Positions 42,688-50,786 of a DNA stretch of 64,000 bases are shown here, piece after piece. Source of the stretch: JAZOTM01 sp045657625 (GTDB lineage: Bacteria > Bacillota > Clostridia > Lachnospirales > Lachnospiraceae); NCBI GenBank assembly GCA_045657625.1, contig JAZOTM010000040.1:1-64000 (forward strand), in the 5' to 3' direction. Under the pieces are notes generated by a model that made no database searches, was not told the origin of the DNA, and saw only the letters and a program-made list of their open reading frames with translations. Every line of letters starts with the position of its first letter. The first letter of the stretch is position 1. Made by a program: the position numbers and the translations under genes.

Positions 42688-43956
42688 CTAAGCTTCTTCA
42701 CGATTGAAGAATTCTACAAATTCCTCATATCCTTCTTTTTTCAACTGTTCCTTCTGGAACTTTTTATTCTTATTCATACGAACCACAAGAATCTGCTTGC
42801 CTTGCTGACGTTCTTCTTTGGCCTGTTCCATAACAGTCACAAGTTTTTCTACCGGGTAGTTCTTTTCTACCAAGTAAGCCACTCTTTCTTTTCTGGTTGG
42901 AATCTGGAATCCACTTTCCATTAAAAGTAAAATAATTCTTTCAAATCCAATAGAGAATCCGCAAGCCGGCACATCCTGTCCGGTAAATTTTCCAATCATC
43001 TTGTCGTAACGACCACCGCCGCCACAGCTGCCACCGAATTCCGGAATGGCAATTTCAAAAATAGTACCGGTATAATAGCTCATACCACGCACCAAGGTTG
43101 GGTCAAATACCAATGTAAAATCTGCTGCCTTTGCCGCATTTACAGCTACTGCGATTTCCTGCAAGTTCTTTGCTGCATCCGCATCCAAGTGTTCTCCCAA
43201 GACTTCTGTCAAATAGGCAACACCTTCTGCCACATCCTTCTTGTCCGCTAAGGCTTCGAATAATCCCAAATATTTATCAACGGCTTCTTTTGCATAGCCA
43301 TCTTCTAAAAGTTCAGAGGCTACACCTTCCAAGCCGATTTTATCCATCTTGTCCAATGTGATAAAGACTGCATCATAATCTGCTTCTGCAAAACCACTGT
43401 AGGCTGCCATTGCTTTTAAAATACGTCTCTCATTGATACGAATTTCAAACTTAGAAAATCCTAATTTTCCAAGCGTTGTGGTGGTCGCCAAAATAAGCTC
43501 AATTTCTGCTAAATTGGTCGGCTCGCCTAAAATATCGATATCACACTGTGTAAACTGGCGATACCGTCCTCTCTGTGGACGATCTGCTCTCCAAACATTT
43601 CCGATTTGCAATGCCTTGAACGGATTTGGCAAATCATTGGAATGGTTGGCATAATAGCGGGAAAGAGGCACTGTCAAATCATAACGCATGCCGAAGTCTA
43701 CCACATCCAGTTCTTCTTTCGCCGTTTCCAAATTTAATTTTTCACCGCGTTTCAACACTTTGAAGATTAACTTCTCATTTTCTCCCCCCTGTTTATTGGA
43801 AAGATTTGCAATATTTTCCATACAAGGGGTTTCGATTGGTGTAAAACCGAAACTGCGATAGGTTTCCTTAATAACATTTGTCACATAATCTCGAATTTCC
43901 ATTTCCGATGGCATAATATCCTTCATGCCGTTTACCGGTTTTTTACTTAATGACAT
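42688..43956 (-). CDS. hisS: Histidyl-tRNA synthetase
   Basis: A 422-residue class IIa synthetase. Motif 2 appears as NVWRADRPQRGRYRQFTQCDID, the His-binding signature as LVRGMSYYTGTIFE, and motif 3 as CGFSIGFERI. The C-terminal 90 residues form the anticodon-binding domain. GAGGAAAAAG precedes the ATG. It is the first gene of hisS-aspS. I looked for a T-box leader in the 209-bp upstream region and found instead a nested inverted-repeat element and the ptsI terminator. Confidence 0.97.
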   Translation of the reverse strand: MSLSKKPVNGMKDIMPSEMEIRDYVTNVIKETYRSFGFTPIETPCMENIANLSNKQGGENEKLIFKVLKRGEKLNLETAKEELDVVDFGMRYDLTVPLSRYYANHSNDLPNPFKALQIGNVWRADRPQRGRYRQFTQCDIDILGEPTNLAEIELILATTTTLGKLGFSKFEIRINERRILKAMAAYSGFAEADYDAVFITLDKMDKIGLEGVASELLEDGYAKEAVDKYLGLFEALADKKDVAEGVAYLTEVLGEHLDADAAKNLQEIAVAVNAAKAADFTLVFDPTLVRGMSYYTGTIFEIAIPEFGGSCGGGGRYDKMIGKFTGQDVPACGFSIGFERIILLLMESGFQIPTRKERVAYLVEKNYPVEKLVTVMEQAKEERQQGKQILVVRMNKNKKFQKEQLKKEGYEEFVEFFNREEA

Positions 43957-44030
43957 TCTTTTTCCTCTTTTCTAATTTTGCTCGCTAAACCGACAATAGT
44001 ATACCACTTAGGCCCTTTCTCTTCAAGTAT

Positions 44031-44136
44031 ATGACTTCGTCATGCTCGCATTTTGATTTATGACAATATAATATTTTTATATGATATACGAATTGCTCCA
44101 TGACTTCGTCATTCCCGCAATTCTACATATAAAAAT
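44031..44136. repeat. Nested palindrome element between hisS and ptsI
   Basis: ATTTTTATATG (44073-44083) pairs with CATATAAAAAT (44126-44136). Inside, GAATTGC (44090-44096) pairs with GCAATTC (44117-44123). Inside that, ATGAC-TTC-GTCAT sits at 44100-44112. A second copy of ATGACTTCGTCAT lies to the left at 44031-44043. The outer right arm merges with the T-run of the ptsI terminator. Confidence 0.8.
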
Positions 44137-44159
44137 CCCCGGAATGAATCATTCCGGGG
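44131..44159 (-). terminator. Terminator of the fru-pts operon
   Basis: A perfect 11-bp stem CCCCGGAATGA/TCATTCCGGGG is followed by ATTTTT on the minus strand, 7 bases past the ptsI stop. Confidence 0.92.
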
Positions 44160-44165
44160 AAGCTT

Positions 44166-45869
44166 TTATTTTGCTACTGCTTTTAAACAAGCAACAATTT
44201 CTTCTTCTGTTGTGAGAGATAATACTTTTTCTGCTAAAGCATCTGCCTCTGCCTTTGACCACTTGGAAATAATACACCGTGCGGTCAAAACTAAAACAGG
44301 ATTTACGCTATATTCGGTCAAGCCGAAGGAAATCAAAAGCGGAATCATCAGTGGATCAGCTGCTGCCTCTCCGCACATTCCTACAGGAATTCCTGCTTCA
44401 TTTGCATTTTCAATAATGTTCTTAATAGAACGAAGCACTGCCGGCTGGAATGCAGAATAAAGATATGCCACATTTGCGTTACCGCGGTCAACGCTCATGG
44501 TATACTGTGTCAAATCGTTGGTTCCAATTGAGAAGAAATCCGCTTCTTTCGCCAACATATCTGAAATCAAAGAAGCTGCTGCAGTTTCAATCATACAACC
44601 CACTTCAATATTTTCATCAAAGGCAACGCCTTCTTTTCTCAATTCCTCCTTGCATTCTTCTACCAATGCTTTTGCTTTGCGCATTTCATCCACACAAGTC
44701 ACAAGTGGCACCATAATCTTCACTTTTCCAAAAGCGCTTGCTCTTAAAATTCCGCGAAGCTGTACTTTATACATATCAGTATTGCCCAAGCAATAACGCA
44801 CGGCACGATAACCCAAAAATGGATTTTCTTCCTTTTCCAGGTTCAAATAAGGAATATCCTTATCCCCACCGATATCCAAGGTACGAATAATTACGGTTTT
44901 GCCTTGCATGGCCTCTACTGCTTCTTTGTAAGCTTCAAACTGCTCATCTTCGGATGGCAAATGAGGCTTATCCATAAATAAGAATTCAGAACGGAAAAGT
45001 CCAATTCCTTCTCCATCACATTCAATGGCTTTTTTTGCATCCTTTGGTGTACCAATGTTGCAAAAAAGTTCTACTTCTTTTCCATCTGCTGTCTTTGTTT
45101 CTTTTCCAAGAAAATTCTTTAATTCTGCCTGGGCACGAATAAATTCTTCTCTTTTTCGAACATACAAAGACAGAACCTCTCCGTCAGGATTGATGTAAAC
45201 ATCCCCCTCTGTACCATCTACAATTGCCGTATCCTTGTTTTTTACAAGTTCGGTAATATTCGGTACGCTCAGCACAGCAGGAATTTCCAAAGCTCTTGCT
45301 AAAATTGCGGAATGTGAAGTTTTACCTCCTACTTCCGTAATAATTCCAACCACGTTTTCTTTTACAATCTGAGAAGTCATGGATGGAGTCAGATCATGAG
45401 CGACTAACACGGTACCAGGGGCTACCTTACTAATATCAATATCCTCTACCTGCAATAAAATCTTTAACAGACTGACTTTGATATCGGAAATATCAGATGC
45501 ACGCTGACGCATCATATCGTCTTCCATCTTGGAAAACATTCCGATAAACATATCACATACCGCCGTTACAGCACTTTCTGCACACTGGCCGGCTTCAATC
45601 ATTTTTGTCATTTCCCCTGCCATTGTAGGGTCAGCGATCATAGCCAAATGACCTTCCATGATTTCTGCTTCCTTCGGTCCAATATTCTTACGAATATTTT
45701 CTGCCATTTCTGCAGTCTCTGCTTTAAATTTTTCAATGGCGTCTCCAAAACGTTTCTTTTCTGCTTCTTTGTCTGAAACCGGAGTCGCTTCAAAACTCAA
45801 ATCATGCTCAACAATCAGGCAAATACTGCCTATTCCGATTCCTCTGGATGCTTCAATACCCTTGTACAT
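44166..45869 (-). CDS. ptsI: PTS enzyme I (PEP-protein phosphotransferase)
   Basis: A 567-residue enzyme I that takes phosphate from PEP and passes it to HPr. The phospho-accepting His186 is in GGKTSHSAI. The PEP-binding TIM barrel carries RTLDIGGDKD, GYRAVRYCL and the active-site Cys region GMCGEAAADP. Length and domain order are normal. It follows ptsH by 20 bases and is the last gene of the fructose operon, ending at a strong terminator. AGGAGG precedes the ATG. Confidence 0.98.
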   Translation of the reverse strand: MYKGIEASRGIGIGSICLIVEHDLSFEATPVSDKEAEKKRFGDAIEKFKAETAEMAENIRKNIGPKEAEIMEGHLAMIADPTMAGEMTKMIEAGQCAESAVTAVCDMFIGMFSKMEDDMMRQRASDISDIKVSLLKILLQVEDIDISKVAPGTVLVAHDLTPSMTSQIVKENVVGIITEVGGKTSHSAILARALEIPAVLSVPNITELVKNKDTAIVDGTEGDVYINPDGEVLSLYVRKREEFIRAQAELKNFLGKETKTADGKEVELFCNIGTPKDAKKAIECDGEGIGLFRSEFLFMDKPHLPSEDEQFEAYKEAVEAMQGKTVIIRTLDIGGDKDIPYLNLEKEENPFLGYRAVRYCLGNTDMYKVQLRGILRASAFGKVKIMVPLVTCVDEMRKAKALVEECKEELRKEGVAFDENIEVGCMIETAAASLISDMLAKEADFFSIGTNDLTQYTMSVDRGNANVAYLYSAFQPAVLRSIKNIIENANEAGIPVGMCGEAAADPLMIPLLISFGLTEYSVNPVLVLTARCIISKWSKAEADALAEKVLSLTTEEEIVACLKAVAK

Positions 45870-45889
45870 AAGGTTTCCTCCTAAGTGTC

Positions 45890-46153
45890 TTAGTCTCCTA
45901 ATCCGCTTTCTACGATTTCAACAGCTGTCTTTAAAGCTTCCTCTTCATCCGGTCCGTCACATTGAATTTCGAATTCAGCGCCACATTTGATACATGCTGC
46001 CATAAGCATCATGACACTCTTTCCATCAAAGGAATTGCCGTTAAATAAAATCTTAACGTCGCTTTCATACTTTGTTACCGCCTGACTAAAAACGGTTGCC
46101 GGGCGCATATGCATACCCTGTTCATTTGTTACTTTTACTGTTTGAGATACCAT
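45890..46153 (-). CDS. ptsH: PTS phosphocarrier protein HPr
   Basis: An 87-residue HPr. The active-site His15 is in GMHMRPAT and the regulatory Ser46 is present (DGKSVMMLM), so HPr kinase control of carbon catabolite repression is possible. Three Cys residues occur in the C-terminal half, which is unusual but not disabling. AAAGGAG precedes the ATG. It lies between fruA and ptsI, so general PTS synthesis is tied to the fructose operon unless ptsH has its own promoter. Confidence 0.98.
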   Translation of the reverse strand: MVSQTVKVTNEQGMHMRPATVFSQAVTKYESDVKILFNGNSFDGKSVMMLMAACIKCGAEFEIQCDGPDEEEALKTAVEIVESGLGD

Positions 46154-46177
46154 CTCGTACTCCTTTCTTCGAGCTCC

Positions 46178-46208
46178 AAAAGCCCAGGGATAGAATTATC
46201 CCCAGGCT
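46178..46208 (-). terminator. Partial terminator between fruA and ptsH
   Basis: On the minus strand AGCCTGGGGATA pairs with TATCCCTGGGCT, followed by TTTT. The short T-run suggests incomplete termination that would lower ptsHI relative to fruA, or 3' end stabilisation of the fruA message. Confidence 0.6.
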
Positions 46209-46228
46209 CCCAGTCTCATTTCATCCTT

Positions 46229-48289
46229 TTATTCTTCAACCGGTCTTTTAATAAAACCAAGCATGAATGCAGTTACAAGTGAACCAATCAGCCATGCCAC
46301 GATGTAAAGCAATGGATGTCCAACCGTTGCAAATACGAAGATTCCACCGTGAGGTGCCATCAATGTGCAACCGAAGAGTGCTGATAAAAGTCCTGCAACT
46401 CCGGCACCTACCATTGTGCATGGAATTACATGAGCCGGATCTGCTGCTGCGAATGGAATTGCACCTTCTGTAATGAATGAGCAACCCATAACGATATTGG
46501 TAATTTTTGTTTCGCGTTCTGCCTTTGTAAACTTATTCGGGAAGAACTGGCAAGCAAAGGCAATACCGATTGGAGGAACCATTCCACCTACCATGATTGC
46601 TGCCATTGCAATGTAGCAAGCCTGTACGGTTGCATCTGTAGAAGCAACTCCACTTGCCATTAAATCAGAAGCAGTTGCAAGCATACCTGTTCCGAATACA
46701 TAAGCAGCTTTATTGATTGGGCCACCCATATCAATTGCCATCATAGCTCCTAAAATAAGTCCAAGTAATGTCAACATTCCTGCTGCTGACAAAGCAGTAA
46801 GCATTGCGCTTAAACCTGTATTAATTAAACCAATGATTGGGTTTAATACGAAGCACATAATCACACCAACAAGGAATACACCAAGTAATGGATAAATAAG
46901 TACCGGTTTGATACCTTCTAAGGATTCCGGAAGATTTGCAAATACTTTCTTTAACCAAAGAACAATTGCACCTGCTAAGAATCCGGCTGCAATACCACCC
47001 AAGAATCCGGAAACTGTGTTTCCACTTCCCTGGAATGCAAAGTTTGCAATAAATCCGTTGAATGCATCTAACTGTTCTACTTTTTCGCCCCATGTTGCAG
47101 CATAATCTGCGATTGGAGCATTTCCGCTGGCTGCTAAAAGACCACCTGCAAAACCAACTGCAAGACCCGGTCTGTCAGCGATGGAGTAAGCAATGTATCC
47201 CGCAAGTACAGGAACCATTAAGCCCATAGCGAGTCCACCGACATATTTAAAGAATGCAGACAATGGTAACATGGTACCGAAGTTTCCACCACCGGTTGCA
47301 CCATATCCTGCAATTGTATCAATCAAGAATGCAAGTGCAATCATAATACCGCCACCAATAACGAATGGAAGCATATGAGATACACCGTTCATCAAATGTT
47401 TGTAGAACTTACGTCCAATGGTTTCGTTTTCAGCTACATCTGCTGCAACTGTCTTGCCACCGTCATGATGATATACCGCTACGTTTCCGGATACTGCCTT
47501 TTCAATCAAGGTTTCTGGATTATGAATTGCATCTGCAGTAGAGGCTTTGATCACCTTCGCCCCATCAAAACGACCCATTTCTACATTTTTGTCACAAGCC
47601 AAAATAACAGCTTCTGCTTCTTCAATCTCCTTGGCTGTCAAAACATTTTTTGCTCCGCCGGATCCGTCTGTTTCTACCTTAATGGCATACCCTAATTCCT
47701 CAGCTTTTTTCTGCAAAGATTCTGCTGCCATATAAGTATGTGCAATACCTGTTGGGCAAGCAGTTACCGCTACGATCTTCTTTGTGGAAGCTGCTGGTTT
47801 TGCTGCAGTAGCACCTGCTGTTTCCAGATCTTTTTCTGTTTCCTTCTTATCAATCAATGCTAAGAATTCATCTACGGTCTTCGCTTCCACTAATGTCTTG
47901 CAGAAGTTTGTATCCATAAGCATCATCATCAATTTGGATAATACTTCCAAATGTGTATCTGCTCCACCTTCCGGCGCTGCAATCATGAATAACAAGTTGC
48001 TTGGATTTCCATCCATAGCCTTGTAATCCACACCACTTGGGCAAGTCATTGCTACAAGCCCTGCCTGCTTAACTGCTGCTGACTTTCCGTGTGGTACTGC
48101 GATACCATTTCCAATAGCCGTTGAACCCTTTGCTTCTCTTGCTAAAATTGTTTCTTTGAACGCTGCAGTGTCATTTAAATTTCCTACCAAATCATGTAAT
48201 GCAATCAATTCATCAATTGCTGCATTCTGATCTGCCAAAGTTACCTGCAATTTGACTCCCTTTGGATTGATAAATTCTGAAATTCTCAT
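46229..48289 (-). CDS. fruA: PTS fructose-specific EIIABC component
   Basis: A 686-residue fructose permease that phosphorylates fructose to fructose 1-phosphate on entry. Domain order is IIA (His67 in GIAVPHGKS), IIB (Cys178 in VTACPTGIAHTYMAAE) and a long hydrophobic IIC starting around residue 295 with GVSHMLPFVIGGG. The start at 48289 follows AGGAGGG; the 12-codon longer frame has no ribosome binding site. It follows fruK by 72 bases. Confidence 0.97.
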   Translation of the reverse strand: MRISEFINPKGVKLQVTLADQNAAIDELIALHDLVGNLNDTAAFKETILAREAKGSTAIGNGIAVPHGKSAAVKQAGLVAMTCPSGVDYKAMDGNPSNLLFMIAAPEGGADTHLEVLSKLMMMLMDTNFCKTLVEAKTVDEFLALIDKKETEKDLETAGATAAKPAASTKKIVAVTACPTGIAHTYMAAESLQKKAEELGYAIKVETDGSGGAKNVLTAKEIEEAEAVILACDKNVEMGRFDGAKVIKASTADAIHNPETLIEKAVSGNVAVYHHDGGKTVAADVAENETIGRKFYKHLMNGVSHMLPFVIGGGIMIALAFLIDTIAGYGATGGGNFGTMLPLSAFFKYVGGLAMGLMVPVLAGYIAYSIADRPGLAVGFAGGLLAASGNAPIADYAATWGEKVEQLDAFNGFIANFAFQGSGNTVSGFLGGIAAGFLAGAIVLWLKKVFANLPESLEGIKPVLIYPLLGVFLVGVIMCFVLNPIIGLINTGLSAMLTALSAAGMLTLLGLILGAMMAIDMGGPINKAAYVFGTGMLATASDLMASGVASTDATVQACYIAMAAIMVGGMVPPIGIAFACQFFPNKFTKAERETKITNIVMGCSFITEGAIPFAAADPAHVIPCTMVGAGVAGLLSALFGCTLMAPHGGIFVFATVGHPLLYIVAWLIGSLVTAFMLGFIKRPVEE

Positions 48290-48361
48290 AGTCCCTCCTA
48301 CATATTTAAATTTAAAATTTATCATCAGATGCCGTTTCTCCGTACGGCATTTGATTTTAGT

Positions 48362-49267
48362 TTATAAGGTTTGAAGCAATGCTTCGATGTCTGCTGCCTT
48401 TGCCAATCCATCTGAAAAGGCTGTTGCACTTCCTGATGCAGTTCCCATCTTCAAGGCTGTTTCATAATCCTTGGTCTTCATGTATCCTGCTACAAATCCG
48501 GCTACCATGGAGTCACCGGCACCAACGGAGTTCTTTACCTGTCCCTTCGGCACTCCAATACGGTGTCTTCCACCATTTTCATCAATCAACATCGCTCCAT
48601 CTTTTGCCATAGATACCAGTACATTTCTGGCGCCCATTTTCTGAAGCTCTGTAGCCGCATCATAAATTTCATCGTCGGTCCATAATACTCTGCCGAAGAT
48701 TTCACCCAACTCATGATTATTTGGTTTAATCAGGAATGGATGATATTTTAAAACGTTCTTTAACAAATCCTTGGTGGCATCCACCACGGTCAATACTTGT
48801 TTTCCTTGAATATGAGATAAAATTCTCTCATATACATCATCCGGCAAGGAGTTTGGAATACTTCCCGCCAAAATCAAAACGTCTCCATCTTCCAATTTTG
48901 ACAACTTATCAAACAATGCTTTCTGAGACTCTTCGTCAATCTTTGGTCCCTGTGCGTTAATTTCGGTTTCTTCTTTCGATTTGATTTTTACATTAATTCT
49001 GGAAAGTCCCTCTTTTAATGTAATAAAGTCTGAATCAATCCCTGCTGCTTTCACTCCATCAATAATGGCTTTTCCTGTAAACCCAGCTACAAATCCAAGA
49101 GCTGTACTCTTCAATCCCAGTTCGGAAAGCACCATAGATACATTGATACCCTTTCCGCCGTAGTAACACTCCTCACCGGCAGAACGGTTTGTCATTCCCG
49201 GCTCCAAATCTCCATCCATATGCACTACATAATCCAGTGCCGGATTAAAGGTAACCGTATAAATCAT
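48362..49267 (-). CDS. fruK: 1-phosphofructokinase
   Basis: A 301-residue PfkB-family kinase that converts fructose 1-phosphate to fructose 1,6-bisphosphate. The N-terminal GGKGINVSMVL and the C-terminal SVGAGDSMVAGF with catalytic Asp are both visible, as is LAGSIPNSLP. Length is normal. AGGAGG precedes the ATG. It lies between fruR and fruA in the classic fruRKA order. Tagatose-6-phosphate kinase is the main alternative, which the context excludes. Confidence 0.97.
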   Translation of the reverse strand: MIYTVTFNPALDYVVHMDGDLEPGMTNRSAGEECYYGGKGINVSMVLSELGLKSTALGFVAGFTGKAIIDGVKAAGIDSDFITLKEGLSRINVKIKSKEETEINAQGPKIDEESQKALFDKLSKLEDGDVLILAGSIPNSLPDDVYERILSHIQGKQVLTVVDATKDLLKNVLKYHPFLIKPNNHELGEIFGRVLWTDDEIYDAATELQKMGARNVLVSMAKDGAMLIDENGGRHRIGVPKGQVKNSVGAGDSMVAGFVAGYMKTKDYETALKMGTASGSATAFSDGLAKAADIEALLQTL

Positions 49268-49278
49268 TGCACTACCTC

Positions 49279-50034
49279 CTATTTTTCCTCACACACCTTT
49301 ACCACTGTGTGATTTGTATATGATTTCGCAGGTGCTGCATCTGTAATAATGCAACAACTGGATATATCTGCAAATGTCACTGAGCTAATTTGCTCAAATT
49401 TTGTATGGTCCGCTAAAATATAAGACATGTATGCATGTCGAATGGCTTCCGTCTTAATCATGGCTTCGTCAGAATCCGGTGTCGTAAATCCCGCTTGTAC
49501 GGAAATGCCATTGGTTCCCATAAAGGCTTTTGTAAAATGGTATTTTCGGATAAAATCCACACAATCCGGTCCAACCACTGCTTCTGTGGAAAGCTTCAAG
49601 CGGCCACCAATCATAATGGTTTCTAACCCTTTATCCATCATTTTCTTGGCATGTACTACACCATTGGTAATATATTTTGCTTTTTTATTTTGAATGTACT
49701 CAATCATACGCAAAGTGGTGGTTCCTGCATCTATATACACAAAATCACCGTCTTGAATCAGCTCTGCAGCATAACGGCTAATATTATCTTTTTCCGTCAC
49801 GTTCTTCTTTGCTTTCATGCCCACAGCATCTTCTTTTGTATTTACATCCAACGAAGTAAGCGCTGTGGCTCCGCCAAACACTTTTACCAATTGATGTTTT
49901 TTACTTAAAGCGTTGATATCGCGGCGAACGGTCGCTGCTGAAGTATCCAACACTTCCACTAATTCATTTACTGAAACCGCCTTTTTTTCATTGACGATTT
50001 CCAAGATTTTTGCACGTCGTTCTTCTGTCAACAT
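49279..50034 (-). CDS. fruR: DeoR-family regulator of the fructose operon
   Basis: A 251-residue DeoR repressor. The N-terminal helix-turn-helix (MLTEERRAKILEIV through VRRDINALSKKHQL) is typical, and the C-terminal sugar-phosphate-sensing domain contains YIDAGTTTLRM and FMGTNGIS. In related systems fructose 1-phosphate or FBP releases repression. It is the first gene of the operon, downstream of a TTGACT-17-TATAGT promoter flanked by TTTGATT repeats, so autoregulation is likely. Confidence 0.95.
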   Translation of the reverse strand: MLTEERRAKILEIVNEKKAVSVNELVEVLDTSAATVRRDINALSKKHQLVKVFGGATALTSLDVNTKEDAVGMKAKKNVTEKDNISRYAAELIQDGDFVYIDAGTTTLRMIEYIQNKKAKYITNGVVHAKKMMDKGLETIMIGGRLKLSTEAVVGPDCVDFIRKYHFTKAFMGTNGISVQAGFTTPDSDEAMIKTEAIRHAYMSYILADHTKFEQISSVTFADISSCCIITDAAPAKSYTNHTVVKVCEEK

Positions 50035-50071
50035 ATAAAACCCACCCGTCCTATTTGCTTATCTTAATCAA

Positions 50072-50100
50072 ACTATAACATCTTATATACCTACAGTCAA
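50072..50100 (-). promoter_or_regulatory. Promoter of the fruRKA-ptsHI operon
   Basis: TTGACT, 17 bases and TATAGT read toward fruR. Confidence 0.8.
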
Positions 50101-50138
50101 TCAAAAATAATCAAAAGCAATCATTTTAAATCAAAAAA
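50098..50138 (-). promoter_or_regulatory. TTTGATT repeats, probable FruR operator
   Basis: On the minus strand four copies of TGATT, three as TTTGATT, occur within 41 bases immediately upstream of and touching the -35, and another TTTGATT follows the -10. Clustered direct repeats at a promoter are usual for DeoR-family repressors. The binding itself is inferred. Confidence 0.6.
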
Positions 50139-50167
50139 GAGAATGCAACCTGAAATTGCATTCTCTT
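50133..50167 (-). terminator. Terminator of the VOC gene
   Basis: AGAGAATGCAA pairs with TTGCATTCTCT, followed by TTTTTT on the minus strand. Its T-run runs into the TTTGATT repeats of the fru promoter. Confidence 0.9.
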
Positions 50168-50177
50168 CCCTCGTTTG

Positions 50178-50681
50178 TTAACTGTTTTCCCATTCTTTTT
50201 TCAAGCGTTCCTGCTCATCCGGTGGCAATTGTGCGTAAATCTCTTTTGCCATCTCATAAGTCTGCGCGAATCCCTTCACTGCAAAGAGCCACAAAGAAAA
50301 CTCCATGGTGTTCTTTTTGAATGGTTGTTCCTCTTTTACTTCTATAATATGTAAGTCCGGATCAAAAAAACGCACATAGCGTCGTCCGGTATTATCAAAA
50401 GCAATGTTGTTTAAAAACTCCGTATCCGGATATAACTTCTTGACGCGATCCAAAAAAGTGTCTAAATTCTTCTCTTCGAAATAAAGTTCTGACCCCATGT
50501 GTCCCACCGGAACGCGGTCCCCAATGGCGCCTTCCCATTCATCCAAATCCTGAAGCACCAAACCTTCTGTCATAATGGCGTTTTTTCCTTGGTTCTGAAC
50601 AGTATCCAAGTAAAACAGTTCATGATAAAACCGCATAGATATGCTTACATTTTGTACTACTAAAACGATGTTTTTTAGCAT
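50178..50681 (-). CDS. VOC (glyoxalase/bleomycin-resistance fold) protein
   Basis: A 167-residue protein. Residues 1-115 have the VOC pattern: NIVLVVQNVSISMRFYHELFYL at the start, GSELYFE in the middle, and RRYVRFFDPDLHIIEVKE at the end. Members bind a metal and act as lyases, dioxygenases or binding proteins. The last 50 residues form a helical tail. Substrate not predictable. GGTGAGAAG precedes the ATG. It is a single gene with its own terminator. Confidence 0.85.
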   Translation of the reverse strand: MLKNIVLVVQNVSISMRFYHELFYLDTVQNQGKNAIMTEGLVLQDLDEWEGAIGDRVPVGHMGSELYFEEKNLDTFLDRVKKLYPDTEFLNNIAFDNTGRRYVRFFDPDLHIIEVKEEQPFKKNTMEFSLWLFAVKGFAQTYEMAKEIYAQLPPDEQERLKKEWENS

Positions 50682-50786
50682 AACTTCTCACCACACTCTC
50701 ATTGTAATCGCTGTATTTTCATTATATTTTTCACAGAAGTTTTTTTCAATGCGTGCCTAAAGAGTTTAAGGAATTTTTAAGGATTT

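Noticed and set aside
43957..44165. T-box leader for hisS
   Set aside because: No T-box consensus (a TGGNACCGCG-like segment) or specifier stem is visible. The space is filled by the nested palindrome and the ptsI terminator.
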